Assembly (NCBI GenBank): GCA_964573885.1
Contig: CAZNLL010000052.1
Span: 1 to 23,517, forward strand
Length of the DNA: 23,517 nucleotides
From: CAZNLL01 sp964573885
Lineage (GTDB): Bacteria; Desulfobacterota; DSM-4660; Desulfatiglandales; Desulfatiglandaceae
Reading direction: 5' to 3'
The position numbers and the translations under genes were made by a program. Position 1 is the stretch's first letter; each line of letters starts with the position of its first letter. The notes under the pieces are model-generated. The model was given only the letters and a program-made list of their open reading frames with translations. It was not told the origin of the DNA and searched no databases. This document shows, piece after piece, positions 21,762 to 23,517 of this stretch.

Positions 21762-23252
21762 ATGATGACAAGGCAACACTTAGCGAGATATGATCAAGGC
21801 GCCATCAAGGGTTTCCGAACCCTATCGGTCTTCCTTTTTGCCACCCTGGCCTTCCTCTTGGTGAGTGCCTGCGCCCCGGTGGGACCCGACTATGTCCCCC
21901 CAGAACCCCCTTCCCGGAAAAAGTGGCACACAGACCTCGAAAACGGCCTCCGACCCAGGCCGGTGGATGTCAAGACCCTGGCGGCATGGTGGACCACGCT
22001 CCAAGACCCGATCCTCTCTGATCTCATTGAGGAGGCTGTGGGCGGCAACCTGGATCTCAAAAAGGCCCGGTCACGGGTGCGTGAGGCCAGGGCCCGCCGG
22101 GGAATCAGCCGGGCGGGGCTCTTTCCCCTGGTCGACGCCGCAGGGGCGGCGGCCAAGTTTCGAGACAGTGAAACCAGCGGAACCGGAAGAGAGGCCAATC
22201 TCTATTCCGCGGGTTTTGATGCCGGATGGGAACTGGATGTCTTCGGTGGGGTGAGGCGATCCGTGGAAGCCGCCCAGGCGGATTTGGAGGCGGGTCAGGC
22301 CAATTTGCGCGATGTGCTGGTCTCCCTTGCCGCAGAGGTGGCCCTCAATTATGTAGAATTGCGTACTTACCAGCACCGACTGGATGTGGCCCAGGCCAAC
22401 CTCAACTCCCAGCAGAAGACCTATGACCTCATCCGTTCCCGGTTCGAGGCCGGCCTGAGTAATGAGTTGGCCCTGCAGCAGGCAAGCTACAACCTGGAAG
22501 ACACCCGCTCACGGATCCCCTCTTTGCGACGGGGCCTGGAGGCGGCCAAAAACCGCCTGGCCGTGTTAACGGGTCAGCCCCCCGGGGCCCTCCATGATGT
22601 GCTTTATAAACGCCAACCTGTTCCCGTACCCCCGGCATCCGTTGCCGTCGGTGTTCCTGCAGAGACCCTGCGGCGGCGACCGGATATTCAACGCGCCGAG
22701 CGGGCCTTGGCGGCTCAGACCGCGCGCATCGGTGTGGCTACTGCAGACCTTTATCCCAAATTCCGGCTGGCCGGTTCCATCGGCCTGGAATCCCTGTCTT
22801 CCGGCAATTTCCTGGACGCGGCGAGCCAGCTCTGGAGCGTCGGTCCCGGCATCTCGTGGCGCATCTTCGACGCCGGGGCCATACGAAAGAATATCGAGGT
22901 CCAGTCCGCGCTCCAAGAGCAGGCCCTCCTCGATTACGAGGCTGTTGTGCTGGTGGCCCTGGAAGAGGTTGAAAACGCCATGACCGCCTATGCCGAGGAA
23001 CAACTGCGCCGGGAGCGGCTTATCCAGGCCGTTAGGGCCGCGGAAAAGGCGGAACTCCTGGCCCAGGACCAGTACAGGGCCGGCCTGGTGGACTTCAGCG
23101 ATGTGTTGGACGCCCAGAGGGCCAAATTATCCTTCCAGGACCAGCTCGCCCGGAGCGAAGGTACGGTCACCGGCAACCTGATCGGCCTTTACAAGGCCCT
23201 GGGGGGCGGGTGGTCGGCCCTGGGAAAGGAGAAAGGCCTTAAGGGTGGATGA
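21762..23252 (+). CDS. Outer-membrane efflux channel lipoprotein (OprM/NodT type)
   Basis: A 496-residue TolC-family channel. The N-terminus has a lipoprotein signal: hydrophobic residues about 20-34, then lipobox LVSAC with Cys37 as the modified residue, followed by APVGPDYVPPEPP. Two outer-membrane efflux repeats follow (about 75-275 and 300-485). They include WTTLQDPILSDLIEEAVGGN, the first long helical hairpin, PAETLRRRPDIQRAERALAA, and YRAGLVDFSDVLDAQRAKLS near the end. It forms the trimeric channel completing the tripartite pump with the two genes upstream. It starts 3 bp after the pump stop codon. The start could be either of two adjacent ATG codons at 21762 and 21765. Confidence 0.95.
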   Translation: MMTRQHLARYDQGAIKGFRTLSVFLFATLAFLLVSACAPVGPDYVPPEPPSRKKWHTDLENGLRPRPVDVKTLAAWWTTLQDPILSDLIEEAVGGNLDLKKARSRVREARARRGISRAGLFPLVDAAGAAAKFRDSETSGTGREANLYSAGFDAGWELDVFGGVRRSVEAAQADLEAGQANLRDVLVSLAAEVALNYVELRTYQHRLDVAQANLNSQQKTYDLIRSRFEAGLSNELALQQASYNLEDTRSRIPSLRRGLEAAKNRLAVLTGQPPGALHDVLYKRQPVPVPPASVAVGVPAETLRRRPDIQRAERALAAQTARIGVATADLYPKFRLAGSIGLESLSSGNFLDAASQLWSVGPGISWRIFDAGAIRKNIEVQSALQEQALLDYEAVVLVALEEVENAMTAYAEEQLRRERLIQAVRAAEKAELLAQDQYRAGLVDFSDVLDAQRAKLSFQDQLARSEGTVTGNLIGLYKALGGGWSALGKEKGLKGG

Positions 23253-23353
23253 TCTCCCTTGTAAGCCCTTACCTCTTACCTCTCTCCCTGTGCATCTGCC
23301 AGTATACCCCTATTTCACCAAAATATAATTCCGGACCTGAAAAGGATATCCTG

Positions 23354-23382
23354 TTGACATATCCCTTGTTTACTCGTATTAT
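23354..23382 (+). promoter_or_regulatory. Sigma-70-type promoter for a gene past the right edge
   Basis: A perfect TTGACA (23354-23359) and TATTAT (23377-23382, one mismatch) are separated by 17 bp. The start point would be near 23389, leaving a leader of at least 128 bases before the ribosome site at the window's end. Confidence 0.65.
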
Positions 23383-23441
23383 TTACAAAAACCGATGGAT
23401 TATTTATTGATTTTCCGAACGGTTGGTCACATCCTGTGCAA

Positions 23442-23463
23442 AAGATTTTTCACCGGAAATCTT
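23442..23463 (+). other. Small hairpin in the 3'-end leader
   Basis: AAGATTT (23442-23448) and AAATCTT (23457-23463) pair perfectly around an 8-base loop. The stem is A+T-rich with no T run, so it is not a terminator. It could be part of a structured leader of the next gene, but no known RNA family was recognised. Confidence 0.3.
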
Positions 23464-23517
23464 AAGTGGTAGTGCCTGTTTGGAGTCTGCCAAAACATGA
23501 AAATCCCTTTCTGGAGG

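Larger units (their letters stand above)
23253..23517. other. Leader region of a gene beyond the right edge
   Basis: No gene lies in these 265 bp. After the channel gene stop there is a weak AAGGG/CCCTT hairpin (23241-23260) without a T run, so no convincing terminator. A promoter follows at 23354-23382, then a leader of about 130 bases. The window ends in CTGGAGG, a ribosome site whose start codon must lie just outside. An ATG at 23497-23499 is a less likely start. Confidence 0.6.

Overview
The window reads as a chromosomal segment of a Gram-negative bacterium, most likely a deltaproteobacterium (Desulfobacterota). Three things suggest this: Kdo/LPS export genes placed next to rpoN, a long hibernation factor and two PTS IIA proteins; a secG/tRNA-Leu(GAG) pair behind glycolytic genes; and a stand-alone DUF39 (aspartate-semialdehyde sulfurtransferase-like) protein, a family typical of anaerobes. 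The taxonomy is inference. No rRNA, CRISPR array, insertion sequence or complete integrase is visible.

Region 1 (1-1904) is clearly more A+T-rich than the rest. It holds a TetR-family regulator and, 12 bp behind it, a 3-hydroxyacyl-CoA dehydrogenase that runs off the left edge. A palindromic operator candidate sits in front of the regulator. About 460 bp without a recognisable gene follow, up to the 3' end of tRNA-Leu(GAG), where base composition changes abruptly.

Region 2 (1905-11310) is a 9.4 kb block all on the minus strand. In transcription order it reads kdsA, kdsC, lptC, lptA, lptB, rpoN, hpf, ptsN, a mannose-type IIA gene, rimI, gap, tpiA, secG, tRNA-Leu. It combines Kdo synthesis, LPS export, sigma-54, ribosome hibernation, regulatory phosphotransfer, lower glycolysis and Sec translocation. 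pgk is missing between gap and tpiA, and no EI, HPr, HprK or RapZ gene accompanies the IIA genes.

Region 3 (11311-15958) holds the DUF39 gene on the plus strand with a good sigma-70-type promoter. It converges on a two-gene minus-strand unit: a membrane sensor phosphatase (Cache-HAMP-SpoIIE/PP2C) followed by a short-chain dehydrogenase. Region 4 (15900-16581) is a compact AbrB-type/PIN toxin-antitoxin pair. Its near-consensus promoter carries a perfect palindrome between the -35 and -10 boxes.

Region 5 (16627-23252) is a complete tripartite RND efflux operon: TetR-type regulator, periplasmic adaptor, AcrB-type pump and outer-membrane lipoprotein channel. A 20-bp palindrome lies at the predicted transcription start of the regulator. 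The last 265 bp hold a promoter, a small hairpin and a Shine-Dalgarno sequence for a gene starting just beyond the right edge.

I recognise no clearly new multi-gene system. The best leads are the minimal DUF39 gene and its repeat-bearing promoter, the sensor phosphatase/dehydrogenase pair, the toxin-antitoxin promoter, the IIA genes without visible partners, and the composition break at the tRNA-Leu 3' end. All residue positions were counted by hand.
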